Shown: positions 1 through 10,910, counted from the stretch's first letter. The stretch is DNA of 64,000 nucleotides from Opitutaceae bacterium (GCA_028280945.1 JANQKV010000006.1:27028-91027), one strand, 5' to 3'. The notes: generated by a model from the sequence alone, not told the origin. Numbers and translations: made by a program.

Positions 1-1
1 C

Positions 2-133
2 GATGAAGAAATGGAGATCCTCCAGGCCCGGGCTGATGCCCGGCCTAGTGTGCCTCTTTCGAATCTACTGACGGATCAGGAGAAGGCCAACCTTCGCCTC
101 CGGGCCGAGGGTAACCGCGAAATTGGCCGGTAG
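2..133 (+). CDS. C-terminal end of an unidentified protein (truncated by window edge)
   Basis: An open frame enters from the left edge and ends at a TAG at 131-133. The 43 visible residues are charged and hydrophilic (DEEMEILQARADARPSVPLS, later ending NREIGR) with no membrane segment. It is followed 25 bases later by a strong terminator, which supports a real gene end. The downstream DUF4097 genes often sit next to sigma/anti-sigma factor genes, so this could be part of such a regulator, but nothing visible proves it. Confidence 0.6.
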   Translation, partial: DEEMEILQARADARPSVPLSNLLTDQEKANLRLRAEGNREIGR

Positions 134-157
134 CCCACAAATGCTTCTTTCTTGCTC

Positions 158-186
158 ACGGCGGATCCAGATCCGCCGTTTTTTTT
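158..186 (+). terminator. Rho-independent terminator after the first gene
   Basis: A perfect 10-bp stem (ACGGCGGATC / GATCCGCCGT) is separated by only CA, so the real loop is slightly larger. It is followed directly by a run of seven T residues. It separates the truncated upstream gene from the DUF4097 gene at 258. Confidence 0.9.
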
Positions 187-257
187 GAGAAAACCTGTAA
201 CTCTGGAGCTGTCTTGAGGGTTCTTTCCCCAACCAACGATTTTAACCCCCTGACGTC

Positions 258-1214
258 ATGCTCCTGAAAACTCGCTCCTTCTCCTTCGCTTCCCTTTTTG
301 CCGCGCTGCTTCTGGCTGGTCCCGTTTCCGCCAAGATCGAGCGGAACGTGCACCGGACCTTCTCAGTTGATCCGGGAGGCCTCGCGTACCTGTCCACCCA
401 GGGAGGTGACATCGTGGTGACCTCGGGTGCCGTCGATACCGTTGAGGTGCACGCCCGCCTGATTTTCCCGCGAGCCGATTCGGAAGCCGAGGCAGACCGA
501 ATCATGGACCAACTGGATCTCAGCATGACAGAGGATGAGCGGGGAGTCCGTGTCACCACCCAACGAGTCAAAGGCGAATCCGGTTGGTTTAACTGGAGAA
601 GCTCCAATCGTGTTTCCGTTGATTTAAATGTCGTCGTGCCGAGCGAATACGACGTCGAAGCCCGCACCTCCGGGGGAGACATTGAGATCTCTGATCTTTC
701 CGGCGATGTGCTGGCCCGCACCAGCGGCGGTGACATAGAAGTCGGACATATTGATGGACCGGTCAACATCAGCACCTCAGGTGGCGATATCGAAGTGGCT
801 TATGCCTACGGCCCGGTGAAAGCATCCACCTCAGGTGGTGACGTGCACGTGAGAGAGGCGGAGGGCTCGGTCAACGCCAGCACGAGCGGCGGAGACATTC
901 GCATCGGTCGGGTTGAGGGAGAGCTCAAGGCGTCCACCAGCGGCGGAGATATCACTGCCCGTATTCAAGGAGAGCTGACAAAAGATGCCCTGCTGAGCAC
1001 CTCCGGCGGCGATGTGACGGCATGGGTCGAAGAGGGGATCTCCTTCGATCTGGATGCGCGCACGAGTGGCGGCAGCGTGCGAGCCGATGGCATCACGATT
1101 CGTATCGATCAAGGCGGGGTCGGCAAAAGCAAACTCGTAGGCGAGGTGAATGGCGGCGGTCCCGAGCTCAAGCTTCGCACCAGTGGGGGCAGTGTGCGGG
1201 TGAAGACCTCCTGA
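258..1214 (+). CDS. Exported DUF4097-family beta-solenoid protein with TSGGD repeats
   Basis: The 318-residue protein starts with a signal peptide (about residues 1-25, cleavage near GPVSA) and is therefore exported. From residue 137 a TSGG(D/S) motif recurs at 137, 155, 173, 191, 209, 227, 248, 269 and 308. The first five intervals are exactly 18 residues, typical of a right-handed beta-helix with one coil per repeat. This matches the DUF4097/adhesin-like family, often encoded beside sigma/anti-sigma genes; function is unknown, possibly envelope sensing or adhesion. It has terminators on both sides and a more degenerate paralogue downstream. The ATG at 258 gives a clean signal peptide. Confidence 0.85.
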   Translation: MLLKTRSFSFASLFAALLLAGPVSAKIERNVHRTFSVDPGGLAYLSTQGGDIVVTSGAVDTVEVHARLIFPRADSEAEADRIMDQLDLSMTEDERGVRVTTQRVKGESGWFNWRSSNRVSVDLNVVVPSEYDVEARTSGGDIEISDLSGDVLARTSGGDIEVGHIDGPVNISTSGGDIEVAYAYGPVKASTSGGDVHVREAEGSVNASTSGGDIRIGRVEGELKASTSGGDITARIQGELTKDALLSTSGGDVTAWVEEGISFDLDARTSGGSVRADGITIRIDQGGVGKSKLVGEVNGGGPELKLRTSGGSVRVKTS

Positions 1215-1243
1215 CCGATTTTCCAGTAGTGTTGGACCTGATG

Positions 1244-1275
1244 GGCCGGCGGAAACGCCGGCCTGTTTGTTTTTG
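1244..1275 (+). terminator. Rho-independent terminator after the first DUF4097 gene
   Basis: An 8-bp stem GGCCGGCG/CGCCGGCC closed by a GAAA tetraloop is followed by TGTTTGTTTTT. It makes the two DUF4097 genes separate transcription units unless read-through occurs. Confidence 0.9.
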
Positions 1276-1360
1276 CGTAGTTTTACGTAGCGGTGGCCTG
1301 CGCAGGAATACGGGCTTCTTTTGATTTGCGAAAATGTTAGGGTGTATACCCTATATATGT

Positions 1361-2302
1361 ATGCAAACGAAGGCCCCTACGATTCTCGCAGCACTGATGC
1401 TTGTCGCGGGTTTTTCCCGGGCAGCTGAACGCACGGAAAGCCACGAGTGGCTGGTCGGAGACGCTCCGATCATCAAGGTGGAAGCGTTCAAGGGCTCGAT
1501 TCGAGTCGAGCGAGCGGAAAGTGGAAGAGTTCAGTTTGAGCTCAACGCCCGTGCCTCGGGTGACAACGCCGGCCAGTGGGTCGACCGCATCGCGGTCAAA
1601 GCCAATCCATTTGGTGCCGGTTTGGTCGTCTCGGTCAAACAGGCGGGGTGGGGGGTGGAATTTGGGAGCGGCACCGCGCCGCAGCGCCATGTCGAAATGG
1701 TCCTGCGGGTCCCGCCCCTCTGTAATTTGGATCTCAAATCAGAAGTAGGTAGTATAGAGGTGGCAGATGACATCGAGGGCAACATGCGCGCTCGCGTCTC
1801 CACGGGGAATATCTTCTTCGGTAGAGTAAAAGGTTCGGTGACGGCCGTTACCCGTTCGGGTAACGTCGTCATCGCCCGAACCACCGGCGACCTCGATGCC
1901 CGCAGTCATTTTGGCGACCTGCAGATCGGAACCATTTTGGGATGGGCTGAACTCCGGGCGGATCATGGCAATATCGATGTGATGAACAGCTTTGGGGGCC
2001 TTTCCGCTGAAGCCGTTCGTGGCGATATCACAGCGGGCATGTCTCGACGTGTTTCCGCCAATTCGTCTCTGAAGTCAGCGGCCGGTAACATCGTGGTGGA
2101 CGTCGATCCTGAGTCGCCGTTGACGGTTCAAGCCGCCGCCTCCTGGGGACGGATCCAATCCGAAATCGATTGGGAAGTCGCACAGGGGAAATCGACCAAA
2201 AATCGACTGCATGGGGAACGAAACGGCGGCGGACCACTGCTGGCCCTGAAAGCCAGTGGCGGGGATGTGAGGATCAATGGTGTGCCCACGTTCGGTATGT
2301 AA
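1361..2302 (+). CDS. Second exported DUF4097-like protein
   Basis: An upstream in-frame ATG exists at 1334, but the ATG at 1361 starts a textbook signal peptide (MQTKAPTILAALMLVAGFSRA), so it is preferred; the protein is then 313 residues. It shares with the upstream gene the DUF4097 layout: N-terminal beta region, a solenoid section with short glycine-containing strands (SEVGSIEV, STGNIFFG, RSGNVVIA, HFGDLQIG) and the closing GERNGGGP...SGGDVRI, similar to GEVNGGGP...SGGSVRV in the neighbour. The TSGGD motif itself is largely lost, so this is a diverged paralogue. A role at the cell envelope is likely but unproven. Confidence 0.8.
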   Translation: MQTKAPTILAALMLVAGFSRAAERTESHEWLVGDAPIIKVEAFKGSIRVERAESGRVQFELNARASGDNAGQWVDRIAVKANPFGAGLVVSVKQAGWGVEFGSGTAPQRHVEMVLRVPPLCNLDLKSEVGSIEVADDIEGNMRARVSTGNIFFGRVKGSVTAVTRSGNVVIARTTGDLDARSHFGDLQIGTILGWAELRADHGNIDVMNSFGGLSAEAVRGDITAGMSRRVSANSSLKSAAGNIVVDVDPESPLTVQAAASWGRIQSEIDWEVAQGKSTKNRLHGERNGGGPLLALKASGGDVRINGVPTFGM

Positions 2303-2332
2303 TTTTCTCGACCAGGAGTAAGGGTAGTAGTT

Positions 2333-2371
2333 GAGCGGCCGTCCTGGGGAGGACGGCCGCTCTCACTTTTG
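2333..2371 (+). terminator. Strong hairpin terminator after the second DUF4097 gene
   Basis: A perfect 13-bp stem (GAGCGGCCGTCCT / AGGACGGCCGCTC) with a GGGG loop is followed by TCACTTTTG. The stem is very stable; the T-run is short and slightly displaced. Confidence 0.75.
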
Positions 2372-2453
2372 ACTCCGCAATCATTTGGGTGGACGCGGAG
2401 TTGCACCGGGTTGGGTTTTCGGGTTGGTAGTCCGTTTACGATTCTATTCCACC

Positions 2454-3962
2454 ATGTCCGACCCGTTTGCCCGACTGAACACCCTCCTCAAACATCAACA
2501 CGTCATCGACTCCGTCGATGGGTTGCTCGGCTGGGACGAGCAGGTGAATTTGCCGCCTGAAAGCGCCGACTTTCGTGCTGAGCAGATGGCGACCATGGCT
2601 AAAATCAGCCATGCCGCGGCGTGTGATCCGGAAGTAGGCAAGCTCCTGACTGAGCTCGAGTCGCAGGTTGACGCGCTCGATGAAGATCGCCGTGCGGTGG
2701 TGCGCGAAGCCCGCAAGGACTACGACGAAGTGACCCGGCTTCCAGAGGAGTTTGTCGAAGAAAAGGCCCGCCACTCGTCCGCCGCCTACCACGCCTGGCA
2801 CGAAGCGCGGGCGGCGCGGGATTTTCCGGCCTATGCTCCGTTCATCACCAAGCACATTGAGTTGGCGAAAAAAGAGGCGGACCTGCAGGGGTGGGGGGAC
2901 CGGCCTTACGACTATATGATCGATCAACACGATCCGGGTTTCACCGCGGCCAAAATCGACGCGCTCTTTGCCGAACTGAAGGCCGGATTGGTGCCTCTCG
3001 TGCGGGAGATCGACGCCGCCTCGGCGAATGATGGTCCGAGTCCCTTCCGCGGTTTTCCGATCGGTAAACAGCGCGAGTTTCTGGAGGAAGTGACGGCGAA
3101 GCTCGGCTTCAATTACCAGCGCGGACGAATTGACGTTTCAGCCCATCCGTTCTGTTCGGGCAACGGTGCCGATGTGCGCATGACAACGCGTTTTCAGGAG
3201 GACGAGCCGATGGACTCGCTCTTCAGTTCCATTCATGAGACCGGCCACGGCCTCTACGAACAGGGTCTGCGCCGTGAGTTTCATCACAACGCCCTCGGCG
3301 AACACGTGGGCATGGCCGTCCATGAATCCCAGAGCCGCATGTGGGAAAACCAGGTGGGGCGCAGCCGGGCGTTTTGGAGGTTTTTCGAGCCACGATTTCG
3401 CGAGTGTTTTCACGAACAATTGAAGGATGTTTCGTCGGAGAAGCTTTACCGCGAAGTCAACGCCGTGCGTCCCACGCTCATCCGTGTCGATTCGGATGAG
3501 GTTCATTACAACCTCCACATCATCCTGCGATTCGAGATCGAACAGGCCCTGTTCGCGGGCACGCTCGCCGTGACGGACTTGCCCGGCGTATGGAATGACA
3601 AGTGCGAGGAACTTCTGGGCCGCCGTCCGCAGCACGACAGTGAGGGTGTCTTGCAGGACGTCCATTGGAGCGGTGGTGCGTTTGGCTATTTCCCGAGCTA
3701 TTGCCTGGGCAACATGATCGCCGCCCAAAACTGGGTGAAGGCGCGGGAGGCGCTGCCGGACCTCGACGCGGAATTCGCCCGGGGCGATTTCTCGTCATTG
3801 CTCGATTGGACCCGCCGCGAGATCCACCACCACGGTCGCAAGTATCCCACTCTCGAACTGGTGGAGCGCGTGACGGGCCGGGCACTCTCCCCCCAACCGC
3901 TGCTGGCGTATTTGCGCGAGCGATACGGCGAGATTTACCTCCAGAGCCGTGGGGCTGATTGA
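2454..3962 (+). CDS. Carboxypeptidase Taq (M32) metallocarboxypeptidase
   Basis: A cytoplasmic zinc carboxypeptidase that removes C-terminal residues from peptides. All M32 signatures are present: HPF near residue 231, DVRMTTRF near 240, the zinc motif HETGH (His261, Glu262, His265), the third ligand region HES (290-292) and IRVDSDEV near 343. At 502 residues the length is normal for the family. The frame extends upstream to 2385, but the ATG at 2454 begins the usual N-terminus (MSDPFARLN). It overlaps the next gene by 14 bp, so the two are probably co-transcribed and coupled. Confidence 0.95.
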   Translation: MSDPFARLNTLLKHQHVIDSVDGLLGWDEQVNLPPESADFRAEQMATMAKISHAAACDPEVGKLLTELESQVDALDEDRRAVVREARKDYDEVTRLPEEFVEEKARHSSAAYHAWHEARAARDFPAYAPFITKHIELAKKEADLQGWGDRPYDYMIDQHDPGFTAAKIDALFAELKAGLVPLVREIDAASANDGPSPFRGFPIGKQREFLEEVTAKLGFNYQRGRIDVSAHPFCSGNGADVRMTTRFQEDEPMDSLFSSIHETGHGLYEQGLRREFHHNALGEHVGMAVHESQSRMWENQVGRSRAFWRFFEPRFRECFHEQLKDVSSEKLYREVNAVRPTLIRVDSDEVHYNLHIILRFEIEQALFAGTLAVTDLPGVWNDKCEELLGRRPQHDSEGVLQDVHWSGGAFGYFPSYCLGNMIAAQNWVKAREALPDLDAEFARGDFSSLLDWTRREIHHHGRKYPTLELVERVTGRALSPQPLLAYLRERYGEIYLQSRGAD

Positions 3963-4794
3963 CTCGCACACCCACCTCGACTCATTTGCCCGCCGGGGCG
4001 AATTGGCGTCCACTCTGGCCCGTGCCCGTGAGTTCGATCTCGAAGGCATGATCACCGTGGGCACGGATGACGAGGACTGGGAATTCTATCGGCAGATTGC
4101 CACGGATCATGCCGGTTTTGTGGACTACACAGTGGGTTTGCATCCCTGCCATGTGGAAGCGGGGACGTGGGAAGATCAGGTTGCCAGGATCTCCGCTTAT
4201 TGGTCTTCGGAAAAAAGGCCGGTGGCCCTGGGCGAGTGTGGCCTCGATCGATTTCATCTGCCCCGGAAAGACGAAGCCGCTGCGGATCGAGTTTATGCCG
4301 CGCAGCGATCGGCGTTTTTCGCCCAACTGGCCCTTGCGAAGGAATTGGATTGTCCGATCGTGATCCATTCGAGGGGCGCTTTCGATGACTGCGTGCAGGT
4401 GATCGATGACAGCGGGGTGGATTGGGCCAAGGTCGTCTTCCATTGCTTTGCCGAAGGTCCCGCGGAAATGACGACGCTGCGCGAGCGCGGCGGAGTGGGA
4501 TCGTTTACCGGCATCCTAACTTACAAAAATGCCGAGGCTGTGCGCGAGGCGGCGAAGGTGCAGGGACTCGAAAACCTGATGATCGAAACCGACGCGCCTT
4601 ACCTCACCCCGGTGCCGCATCGGGGGAAACCGAACGAGCCCGCCTTCGTGCGGCATACGGCGGAGTTTGCCGCGGAATTGTTTGGCGTGTCCTACGGTGA
4701 GCTGGCTGAGGTCACCACCGCCAATGCGCGGCGATTTTTCGGTCTGGCAACGGGCGAGACGGCGGCCGACCAAGGAACCACGGGATTGCTTTAA
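3949..4794 (+). CDS. TatD-family metal-dependent hydrolase / deoxyribonuclease
   Basis: A TIM-barrel metal hydrolase of the TatD family, whose members act as 3'-5' DNases or D-aminoacyl-tRNA deacylases. Visible metal and catalytic residues: HTH at 7-9, Glu97 in GECGLD, His140 in IVIHSRG, His165 in VFHCFAEG and Asp215 in IETDAPYLTP. The start is a GTG inside the end of the M32 gene (14-bp overlap). The last four bases are shared with the convergent HPr gene. Length (281 residues) is slightly above the usual 260. Confidence 0.92.
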   Translation: MGLIDSHTHLDSFARRGELASTLARAREFDLEGMITVGTDDEDWEFYRQIATDHAGFVDYTVGLHPCHVEAGTWEDQVARISAYWSSEKRPVALGECGLDRFHLPRKDEAAADRVYAAQRSAFFAQLALAKELDCPIVIHSRGAFDDCVQVIDDSGVDWAKVVFHCFAEGPAEMTTLRERGGVGSFTGILTYKNAEAVREAAKVQGLENLMIETDAPYLTPVPHRGKPNEPAFVRHTAEFAAELFGVSYGELAEVTTANARRFFGLATGETAADQGTTGLL

Positions 4795-5093
4795 GCTTCG
4801 TCAAACTTTCGGGCGAAGAGCTGCTCCAGCTCGGTGAGCATGGACTCGCCGTCTTCTCCCGAAACGAGAAAGCGGACTTTGGAGCCCTTGCCTGCGGCCA
4901 ACATCATGAGCCCCATGATGCTCTTGCCGTTCACCTGCTCGTCGTCCTTTTCGACCATGACTTCGGCCGAGAACTTGTTGGTGACTCGCACTATCATGGC
5001 AGCAGGACGGGCGTGGATTCCCATCTTGTTCTGCACCTCGAGCTCGCGGGTGAGCTGGTTGCCGTTTGTGGCGGTATCGGCTGCGTCGGACAT
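4791..5093 (-). CDS. HPr family phosphocarrier protein
   Basis: A small phosphocarrier of the PEP phosphotransferase system. The phosphorylated histidine lies in GIHARPA (His27) and the regulatory serine in GKSIMGLM (Ser58). Relative to classical HPr (His15, Ser46) there is a 12-residue polar extension at the N-terminus. No enzyme I, EII or HPr kinase gene is near, so it may have a regulatory rather than transport role, as in many Verrucomicrobiota; this is inference. The stop overlaps the tatD-family gene tail to tail by 4 bp. Confidence 0.93.
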   Translation of the reverse strand: MSDAADTATNGNQLTRELEVQNKMGIHARPAAMIVRVTNKFSAEVMVEKDDEQVNGKSIMGLMMLAAGKGSKVRFLVSGEDGESMLTELEQLFARKFDEA

Positions 5094-5167
5094 GAACAGG
5101 AAAGCGTCCGGAGGCGTTGGGCGGCTTGCAACTCAAAAACCAGCTCTCCAGCCTGCCGTCCTCGCAT

Positions 5168-5917
5168 ATGTCTGAAATCGCGATAATTGTTCCGTGCCGA
5201 CTGGAGTCTAGTCGCTTCCCCCGCAAGCTGTTACACGAGATTCGTGGGGTGCCGTTGGTCCTGTGGGTGGCCCGGCGCATTCAAGCTGAAACGCCGGAGT
5301 TTCCCCTCTGGTTCGCCGTGGATGATCCGCTTCTGGCCGCACCTTTGGAGTCTGAAGGATTCAAAACACTCATGACTCGACCGGATCACACGAGTGGCAC
5401 GGATCGACTCGCCGAGGCCAATCGCACGGTGGGGGCAAGCCGCGTCATCAATGTGCAGGCCGACGAACCGATGGTGACCGCCGATCAGATCCGAACCCTG
5501 GCGCAGCTCATCGCCGGTGAGGTCGCGATGGCTACACTCGCCACGCCGTTCCAGCGGGTGGTGGACTTCTATGATGCCAATCAAGTAAAGGTGGTTATGC
5601 GGCGTGATGGCCGTGCGCTGTATTTCTCGCGGTCGCGCATGCCGTTTCCCCGCGATCTCGGCCTGACCATCGAGGACGATTGGGTAGAGGCCAACCCGTG
5701 CCGTCGGCACCTCGGCCTCTACGCTTATCAGGCGGGTCTTCTGGAGAAGTTTGCTTCGTTGCCGCCGGGAGAACTTGAGCGGATCGAAAAACTCGAACAG
5801 CTGCGGGTGTTGGAAAATGGCTACGACATCGCCGTTGGTTTAACCAACGAATCCAGTGTCGGCATCGATACTCCCGCGGACACGGCGAAGTTCGAGGCGC
5901 TCTTGCCGCCAACCTAG
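5168..5917 (+). CDS. kdsB: 3-deoxy-manno-octulosonate cytidylyltransferase
   Basis: CMP-Kdo synthetase, which activates Kdo with CTP for lipopolysaccharide inner-core synthesis in the cytoplasm. The N-terminal IIVPCRLESSRFPRKLL is the CTP-binding motif of this family; further signatures are TSGTDRLAEA, VINVQADEPMV and HLGLYAYQ. The ATG at 5168 gives the normal 249-residue protein; an upstream in-frame start at 5117 would add residues unlike the family. Presence of this gene implies a Gram-negative envelope with Kdo. It converges on carA with a 4-bp overlap. Confidence 0.94.
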   Translation: MSEIAIIVPCRLESSRFPRKLLHEIRGVPLVLWVARRIQAETPEFPLWFAVDDPLLAAPLESEGFKTLMTRPDHTSGTDRLAEANRTVGASRVINVQADEPMVTADQIRTLAQLIAGEVAMATLATPFQRVVDFYDANQVKVVMRRDGRALYFSRSRMPFPRDLGLTIEDDWVEANPCRRHLGLYAYQAGLLEKFASLPPGELERIEKLEQLRVLENGYDIAVGLTNESSVGIDTPADTAKFEALLPPT

Positions 5918-7086
5918 ACGTTTCCGGCCAGACGGCTGGCGATGAGGTGGCGAAAGTCCTCGAAAAGCGGGTCGGCGTCGTTTGGTCCGGGAGCTGCCTC
6001 GGGGTGATACTGCACGGAGAACACCGGCAGTTCTTTGTGGCGCAGCCCTTCGACGGTTTGGTCATTGAGATTGATTTCCGTGACCACGCCGCCGCCCGCT
6101 TCAATGCTCTTGGGGTCAGTGGCGAAACCGTGGTTCTGGGCCGTGATGGAAACGCGGCCGGTTTCGAGATTCTTGACCGGTTGATTGCCGCCGCGGTGAC
6201 CGAATTTCAGTTTGAAGGTCGAACCACCGAGCGCATGCGTGAGCATTTGGTGGCCGAGACAGATTCCAAAGGTGGGGAGTTCGGGCACCAGTGCGGTCAC
6301 CGTTTGGTGCATGTAATCCAGAGCGGCAGGGTCGCCGGGGCCATTGGAGAGGAAGAGCCCGTCCGGGGCGTGCTCCCGAATCATTTCGGGAGCAGCGTTG
6401 GCCGGAAACACCTGCACATCAAAACCGTGGCGGATGAGTTTGCGAAAGATCGTGTATTTGGCCCCAAGATCAAAGGCGGCGACCCGGAAACGTTGTTCGT
6501 GCGCGGGATGGGCGCCGAGCGTGGTGCCGGTGGGCAGGTAGGGGGCGTTGAATCTCGACGCTTCTTCGGCGCCCCAAATGTAGGGTTCGTCGCAGGTCAC
6601 GTCCTGCACGTAGTCGCTGCCGGCCATGTCCTGCCAACCCCGCGCGCGTTCGACGGCCTCTTCATCGGTGAGGGGCAGCGTGCTCAGACAGCACTTCATG
6701 GCGCCGTCGACCCGAAGTTTCTTGGTCAGCGTGCGGGTATCGATTTCGCTGATGCCGGGAATGCCATGACGGGCCAGATAGTCCGACAGGGTTTCTTGAG
6801 AGCGCCAATTCGACGCAATGGGCGAGAGTTCGCGCACCACAAAGCCGGAGCATTTTGGCCCTCCCGCTTCTTCATCCTCCGCGGTGATGCCGTAATTCCC
6901 AATTTGGGAGGCCGTCATCGTGACGATTTGGCCAAAGTAGGAAGGATCGGTGAGGATCTCCTGATAACCGGTCATCGAGGTGTTGAAAACACACTCCCCG
7001 GCAACCGTGGCGTCGGCACCGAAAGCTAAACCATGAAAAACTGAACCATCTTCGAGGGCGAGGACCGCAGGCTTGAGCGTAGGCAT
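5914..7086 (-). CDS. carA: Carbamoyl-phosphate synthase small (glutaminase) subunit
   Basis: This subunit releases ammonia from glutamine for carbamoyl phosphate synthesis, feeding arginine and pyrimidine pathways. N-terminal domain: LALEDGSVFHG and FNTSMTGYQEILTDPSY. C-terminal class I glutamine amidotransferase: nucleophile Cys276 in GICLGHQ and His361/Glu363 in QYHPEAAPG. The length of 390 residues is typical. No carB is in the window, so the two subunits are encoded apart here. Confidence 0.96.
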   Translation of the reverse strand: MPTLKPAVLALEDGSVFHGLAFGADATVAGECVFNTSMTGYQEILTDPSYFGQIVTMTASQIGNYGITAEDEEAGGPKCSGFVVRELSPIASNWRSQETLSDYLARHGIPGISEIDTRTLTKKLRVDGAMKCCLSTLPLTDEEAVERARGWQDMAGSDYVQDVTCDEPYIWGAEEASRFNAPYLPTGTTLGAHPAHEQRFRVAAFDLGAKYTIFRKLIRHGFDVQVFPANAAPEMIREHAPDGLFLSNGPGDPAALDYMHQTVTALVPELPTFGICLGHQMLTHALGGSTFKLKFGHRGGNQPVKNLETGRVSITAQNHGFATDPKSIEAGGGVVTEINLNDQTVEGLRHKELPVFSVQYHPEAAPGPNDADPLFEDFRHLIASRLAGNV

Positions 7087-7153
7087 TAAAGCCGAACGAA
7101 AACTCGTGGGGTCGGGCCTGCCAAGGGATTTTAGCGCCCCTCCGCGAATAAGC

Positions 7154-9337
<2,184 letters not shown>

Positions 9338-9508
9338 CTCAGAGGGCAGTCTAACCTTGTGGATTGCACCGAGGCAATCCGGCAATTGCATGCGCCCGAG
9401 CAACTTGACCCCGGGGGCAATCGTAATGGGGACCGGTTTCCTGTGACCGCCGAGAGCCGGAGCCCCGTTTGACAAGCCTGCGCCAGCCGACTTAGTGGGA
9501 AACAATTG

Positions 9509-10687
9509 ATGAGTTACAGCGAAGATCGATCCGAATGGTATGAGGGGCAGGGCCACTGGCAGCATGTGCCTGCCGAGCAATGGCAGAGCTGGATCTGGCA
9601 GTTGAAGAACCGGATCACCACCCGGGAACAACTTGAGCAGTTCATGACGCTCACGCCGGACGAGAAGGCAGGGGTGGCTTTTGCCGGCCAGAAACTGTCC
9701 TTGGCCATCACGCCCTACTTTTTTAATCTTATCGATCGCGACGATCCCAACTGCCCGATTCGGTTGCAGATGATCCCTCGTGAGGGCGAGACGAAGGTAT
9801 CGGCGGGGGAGATGTTGGATTCGCTGGGGGAGGACGAGCACTCACCGGTTCCGGGCATTGTGCACCGCTACCCGGACCGGGTGCTCTTTCTGGTCACGGA
9901 TCGGTGTGCCGCCTACTGCCGCTACTGCACGCGGAGTCGCCTCGTTTCGAATGCGCAGGACTATAACTTCCACCCGGAGTACGAGCAGGGGCTACGCTAC
10001 ATCGAATCACACCCCGAGGTGCGTGACGTGCTTTTGTCCGGCGGAGATCCACTCCTGCTGTCCGATCGCAAACTGGAGCATCTGCTGGCGCGGTTGCGTG
10101 AGATCCCCCATGTGGAGTTCATCCGCATCGGCTCGCGCATTCCGGTTTTTCTGCCGCAGCGCATTACCCCGGAGCTGTGTGACATCTTCAAACGCTACGG
10201 CCCGATCTGGATGAGCGTGCACCTCAACCACCCCCGGGAAGCCACCGCCGAGCTTAAGGCCGCCTTTGAACGGCTCTCATTTGCGGGAGTTCCTCTGGGC
10301 AATCAGAGCGTGCTGCTGGCGGGGGTGAACGATGATCCCGACGTCATGAAAGCTCTTGTGCATCGGCTGCTGCGCATGAGGGTTCGACCCTACTATCTGT
10401 ATCAAATGGACCTCATCACCGGGGGATCCCATTTCAAAGTGGATGTGCGCAAGGGGCTCGACATCATCCGTGCCCTACGGGGACACACGACTGGATATGC
10501 AATTCCTCAATACGTGGTGGACGCGCCGGGCGGCGGTGGAAAAGTGCCGCTCAACCCTGATTACGTCGAATCGATCAATGACGAAGAGGTGGTCTTCCGC
10601 AATTTCGAGGGCAAACAGTTCCGATATCCACTGGTGGGAGCGACGGGGGCACCGTTGTCTAACTCTCCCGAAGCCTTGGTGGAATAA
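9509..10687 (+). CDS. kamA: Lysine 2,3-aminomutase family radical SAM enzyme
   Basis: A PLP- and SAM-dependent iron-sulfur enzyme interconverting L-alpha-lysine and beta-lysine. The radical SAM cluster motif is CAAYCRYC (Cys133, 137, 140) and the PLP lysine lies in PGGGGK (Lys345). Asp301 (YQMDLITGG) and Asp338 (VVDAPGGGG) match the substrate-lysine-binding aspartates of characterised aminomutases. ATG at 9509 is preceded by TTG at 9506; the ATG is preferred. At 392 residues it is intermediate between EpmB and clostridial KamA. No ablB acetyltransferase or lysine fermentation gene is adjacent, so use in osmolyte synthesis, catabolism or EF-P modification is open. Confidence 0.9.
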   Translation: MSYSEDRSEWYEGQGHWQHVPAEQWQSWIWQLKNRITTREQLEQFMTLTPDEKAGVAFAGQKLSLAITPYFFNLIDRDDPNCPIRLQMIPREGETKVSAGEMLDSLGEDEHSPVPGIVHRYPDRVLFLVTDRCAAYCRYCTRSRLVSNAQDYNFHPEYEQGLRYIESHPEVRDVLLSGGDPLLLSDRKLEHLLARLREIPHVEFIRIGSRIPVFLPQRITPELCDIFKRYGPIWMSVHLNHPREATAELKAAFERLSFAGVPLGNQSVLLAGVNDDPDVMKALVHRLLRMRVRPYYLYQMDLITGGSHFKVDVRKGLDIIRALRGHTTGYAIPQYVVDAPGGGGKVPLNPDYVESINDEEVVFRNFEGKQFRYPLVGATGAPLSNSPEALVE

Positions 10688-10723
10688 CAGATTCCGCTGG
10701 TGTGCAGGATCATGCGATTTCAA

Positions 10724-10741
10724 CTCCGCCGCCGGGCGGAG
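10724..10741 (+). terminator. Possible terminator hairpin after kamA
   Basis: A 7-bp stem CTCCGCC/GGCGGAG with a GCCG loop lies 36 bases after the kamA stop. The T-rich tract starts about 20 bases later, so it is a weak candidate. Confidence 0.35.
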
Positions 10742-10777
10742 AGAATGAAATTAATTTATATTTTTTTTGTCTAATTT

Positions 10778-10804
10778 TGAGCGGATCAACGGGGAGGGCG
10801 TCTA
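10778..10804 (+). promoter_or_regulatory. ECF-sigma-like promoter, copy A
   Basis: TGAGC (10778-10782) and CGTCTA (10799-10804) are separated by 16 bases, with an A/T-rich tract just upstream. This resembles ECF-type promoters such as SigM-like TGAAAC-N16-CGTC. The same arrangement recurs 190 bases downstream in front of a related transcript. No matching sigma factor gene is in the window. Confidence 0.55.
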
Positions 10805-10810
10805 CCTAGG

Positions 10811-10910
10811 AGCAGATTATAGCGCCGTCAGAGAATCAACCTTAGTTGAGGGTCTGCGGTTTGCTTGGTGTTAGGTCATAAGGGACGCCCTTCACGGGGC
10901 GTCCCTTTAG
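10811..10910 (+). ncRNA. Putative small RNA A (about 100 nt)
   Basis: The predicted transcript starts shortly after the ECF-like -10 element and ends at a hairpin (11-bp stem AAGGGACGCCC/GGGCGTCCCTT, 10880-10907, loop TTCACG) followed by a short T-run. Just before the hairpin lies GGTTTGCTTGGTGTTAGGTC (10858-10877), identical at 11021-11040 in the second copy. A small internal hairpin (TCAAC-CTTA-GTTGA) precedes it. No ORF with a ribosome binding site is evident. The exact 5' end is inferred. The shared block may be a base-pairing seed. Confidence 0.6.

Noticed and set aside
666..990. 54-base periodic DNA repeat considered as a CRISPR-like array
   Set aside because: The repeats are coding, in frame and contiguous, without unique spacers; they encode solenoid coils.
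1339..1352. AGGGT-GTAT-ACCCT mini-palindrome upstream of the second DUF4097 gene
   Set aside because: Only 5-6 bp arms and a single copy; not enough for an operator call.
5947..7029. 360-residue ORF opposite carA
   Set aside because: Antisense shadow in high-GC DNA; carA is certain by its glutaminase motifs.
9338..9841. 168-residue in-frame N-terminal extension of the hybrid kinase
   Set aside because: It runs antisense through the start of kamA, has no domain, and the ATG at 9337 precedes the first membrane helix.
10790..10830. Possible purine-type riboswitch (GTCTACC resembling the UCUACC joint)
   Set aside because: The flanking helices P1-P3 cannot be built, and the same bases fit an ECF -10 element repeated in the second copy.
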